Shown one piece after another: positions 62,456 through 64,000 of a stretch of 64,000 nt of DNA; within the stretch, counting starts at the first letter, position 1, and every line of letters begins with the position of its first letter. Position numbers and translations under genes: made by a program. Origin of the DNA: Herbaspirillum rhizosphaerae (GTDB lineage Bacteria > Pseudomonadota > Gammaproteobacteria > Burkholderiales > Burkholderiaceae_D); contig NZ_LFLU01000006.1 in the NCBI RefSeq assembly GCF_001189965.1, positions 176,873 through 240,872 of the forward strand. The letters run 5' to 3'. Below the pieces are notes generated by a model. It did no database searches, had not been told where the DNA came from, and saw nothing but the letters and a program-made list of their open reading frames with translations.

Positions 62456-63328
62456 CTAGCCCGTATCGCGTTGATACGGCGCCAACGCATGCCCGCAATG
62501 CTTGCAAAATCCGGCCTCCGCCTCATGCCCTTCGGTCAGGCAATCCGGACAGGTACGTGTCGTCGGCTTGCGCGCCATCATGCTCATCGCCAGCTCGGCG
62601 CCGACGATCCCGGTCGGCAGCGCAATCACGCCGTAGCCCAGCAGCATCGCCAGCGAAGTAATCATCTGTCCGAGCGGCGTATGCGGGTGAATGTCACCGT
62701 AGCCGGTCGTGGTCATCGTGACGATGGCCCAGTACATGCTCACGGGAATGCTGGTAAAGCCATTCTTGGGACCTTCGACGACATACATCACGGTGCCGAG
62801 AATGATGCTGAGAATCGCCATCGTCGCCAGAAACACCATGATCTTGTGGCGGCTGTTGCGCAAGGCTTGCAACAGCACCTGCGACTCATCGAAGTAGCGA
62901 GGAATCTTCATCACACGAAACACGCGCAGCATGCGCAACAGGCGGATGTCGACCAGGACGTGGAATTCCGGCAGGAAGAACGCCAGGTAGCTCGGCAGGA
63001 TCGACAGCAGATCGATCACGCCGAAGAAACTGGTGGCATAGCGCCAGGGACGTTTTACACACAACAGCCGCACCACATATTCGACGGTAAACAACAGGGT
63101 AAATATCCACTCCAGAATCCCGAGCAGGAAGAACTCGCGCTCGCGCACCACCTCGACGCTGTCGATAATGACGACCAGCACACTGCACAGAATCAGCAAC
63201 AGCAAGGCAACATCAAAGCGCCGGCCGGCACGCGTGTCGGCTTCGAAGATGACGGTGTACCAGCGCAGACGCCAGCCCTCCTCGGGCTTGCCGAATTCGG
63301 GTCTGGCGGTAGATGAGGTCATTCTCAT
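62456..63328 (-). CDS. voltage-gated-type K+ channel with C-terminal zinc ribbon
   Basis: A 290-residue six-helix ion channel. The S4-like helix carries basic residues every third position (R129, R132, R135, R138, K141, R144). The selectivity filter TTTGYGD is at 206-212, followed by the S6 helix ALPTGIVGAEL. After S6 there is a zinc-ribbon pattern, C260-x2-C263 and C275-x2-C278, in the cytoplasmic tail. AAGGA eight bases upstream supports the start. Four copies should form a K+ channel at the inner membrane. The zinc ribbon could sense redox or metal, or act in assembly; that is an inference. Confidence 0.88.
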   Translation of the reverse strand: MRMTSSTARPEFGKPEEGWRLRWYTVIFEADTRAGRRFDVALLLLILCSVLVVIIDSVEVVREREFFLLGILEWIFTLLFTVEYVVRLLCVKRPWRYATSFFGVIDLLSILPSYLAFFLPEFHVLVDIRLLRMLRVFRVMKIPRYFDESQVLLQALRNSRHKIMVFLATMAILSIILGTVMYVVEGPKNGFTSIPVSMYWAIVTMTTTGYGDIHPHTPLGQMITSLAMLLGYGVIALPTGIVGAELAMSMMARKPTTRTCPDCLTEGHEAEAGFCKHCGHALAPYQRDTG

Positions 63329-63418
63329 GTAGATCCTTGATGGAGGTAATGCAACGCTTCAAATCTCAACGAATTTTGAACATTACACAAATTCACCTGT
63401 ATTTCATACAGGCATAAA

Positions 63419-63442
63419 AAAAGGACGCTTGCGCGTCCTTTT
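63419..63442. terminator. intrinsic terminator downstream of the ilvC region
   Basis: AAAAGGACGC, loop TTGC, GCGTCCTTTT with T-runs on both sides. On the minus strand it would end an ilvC transcript after it has passed the two 150-bp repeats; it lies 91 bp before the channel gene start. Confidence 0.8.
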
Positions 63443-63467
63443 CTTCAAACAACTTTCCATCTACTTT

Positions 63468-63559
63468 CGTCGTCCCGGCGAACGCTGGGACCCAGTGACG
63501 TCAGCGTTTCATCCAACCGTCTTTACGACACTGGGTTCCAACTTCCGTTGGAACGACAA
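63468..63559. repeat. REP-like element with two internal hairpins in inverted pair
   Basis: Left arm: GTCCC-N-GGGAC hairpin followed by CCCAGTG (63491-63497). Right arm: CACTGGG (63529-63535) followed by a TTCCAAC/GTTGGAA hairpin. The two arms are arranged head to head. The sequence resembles the GTCATTCCCGCG...AATCCAGTG repeats scattered through many proteobacterial genomes, which are intergenic palindromic elements of possibly mobile origin. Confidence 0.65.
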
Positions 63560-63573
63560 TGCTGAGATAAGAA

Positions 63574-63873
63574 TTAGTTCTTCGACTGGTCCACCAGCTT
63601 GTTAGCCTTGATCCACGGCAGGCTGGACGGGGTTTCGCAAAACACCGCTTTGCGCCGTCCTGCCCAGGGCGCGCATGCTTGCGCGTCCTGTGATGATGCC
63701 CATGATCGCGGTTCGGGATCGTGTTAGTTCTTCGACTGGTCCACGAGCTTGTTGGCCTTGATCCACGGCAGGCTGGACGGGCTTTCGCAAAGCACCGCTT
63801 TGCGCCGTCCTGCCCAGGGCGCGCATGCTTGCGCGTCCTGCGATGATGCCTGCGATCGCGGTTCGTGCTCTGA
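63574..63873 (-). repeat. two 150-bp tandem units carrying copies of the ilvC 3' end
   Basis: Unit 1 is 63574-63723 and unit 2 is 63724-63873. By eye they differ at about 13 of 150 positions. Each begins with a near copy of the last ~45 bp of ilvC (stop codon through the [14 protein letters not shown] codons), and the real ilvC end starts at 63874, exactly one period later. The remaining ~105 bp of each unit are not from the ilvC end. They hold palindromes (GCAAAGC/GCTTTGC within GGACGG/CCGTCC, and GCGCGCATGCTTGCGCG). They also hold GCGATGATGCC in unit 2, the inverse of an ilvC sequence near 63913-63923. Confidence 0.85.
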
Positions 63874-64000
63874 TTAATTCTTCGACTGGTCCACGAGTTT
63901 GTTGGCTTTGATCCAAGGCATCATCGCGCGCAGCTTCTCACCCACAATTTCGATCTGGTGTTCAGCGTTGATGCGACGACGCGACAGCAAGGTCGGTGCA
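63874..64000 (-). CDS. ilvC: ketol-acid reductoisomerase, C-terminal end (partial)
   Basis: The last 41 codons plus stop of IlvC, cut by the right edge. Read on the minus strand the end is [20 protein letters not shown] then [18 protein letters not shown], which matches the usual IlvC C-terminus. IlvC is the NADPH-dependent second enzyme of isoleucine and valine synthesis. psd and pssA lie downstream as in Burkholderia (from memory), but here a K+ channel and a SIMPL gene intervene. The frame is closed by TAA at 63874-63876, after which the tandem 150-bp units begin. Confidence 0.95.
   Translation of the reverse strand, partial: APTLLSRRRINAEHQIEIVGEKLRAMMPWIKANKLVDQSKN

Noticed and set aside
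63574..63873. The 150-bp tandem units as a CRISPR array
   Set aside because: Only two units, the repeated part is the whole unit, there are no unique spacers and no cas genes.
63602..63916. 104-codon minus-strand frame across the ilvC repeats with an internally repeated protein
   Set aside because: It is out of frame with ilvC, and its protein repeat simply mirrors the 150-bp DNA repeat (150 is divisible by 3). No start signal.

Overview
This window reads as a chromosomal segment of a high-GC betaproteobacterium, most likely Oxalobacteraceae and close to Herbaspirillum. The reasons are a 14-gene complex I operon with separate nuoC and nuoD, a DUF2818 gene directly after nuoN, the order tpiA-secG-tRNA-Leu-nuoA, a LivM-LivG fusion, and rpsO-pnp and ilvC/psd/pssA neighbourhoods like those I remember from Burkholderia and Ralstonia. 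The genus is an inference; the class is well supported.

Layout. Positions 1-7.1 kb are accessory: an exported MsrB, a GNAT acetyltransferase, an orphan gene, an ArgO-like exporter, a GntR regulator with an OxlT-like MFS transporter, and an AT-rich gene for a protein with two zinc ribbons and a HEPN-like Rx4H motif. 7.1-12.1 kb is a complete branched-chain amino acid ABC operon (livK-livH-livMG-livF, minus strand). 12.3-15.9 kb holds a thioesterase, ETF-ubiquinone oxidoreductase and a MetX-like hydrolase. 16.0-32.1 kb is the nuoA-N operon (minus strand) with DUF2818 and a Nudix gene at its tail. It is preceded by tRNA-Leu(GAG), secG, tpiA and a quinone oxidoreductase.

34.8-42.2 kb is a 5-oxoproline module (regulator, pxpBCA, DUF969, DUF979, DUF2891) plus a type II NADH dehydrogenase. 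It sits between the quinone oxidoreductase and pnp. rpsO-pnp follows (42.5-45.2 kb). 45.4-59.3 kb is a second accessory block. Its core (46.0-52.6 kb) is a GntP permease, RidA, N-acyl-D-amino-acid deacylase and RpiR regulator, divergent from a fold-type III PLP deaminase/dehydratase and a 2-keto-3-deoxygluconate-type kinase. Read together these fit import and catabolism of an N-acetylated sugar amino acid, such as N-acetyl-D-glucosaminate, to 2-keto-3-deoxygluconate 6-phosphate. The rest of the block has a TPR-methyltransferase, a MocR regulator, a PAS-GGDEF protein, a small hydrolase and an orphan Ser/Ala-rich protein. 59.6-64.0 kb returns to conserved genes: pssA, psd, a SIMPL protein, a voltage-gated-type K+ channel and the 3' end of ilvC.

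The most unusual DNA is at 63,574-63,873. Two 150-bp tandem units each begin with a copy of the last ~45 bp of ilvC, stop codon included, and the true ilvC end starts exactly one period further on. No CRISPR array, insertion sequence, transposase or rRNA gene was seen.
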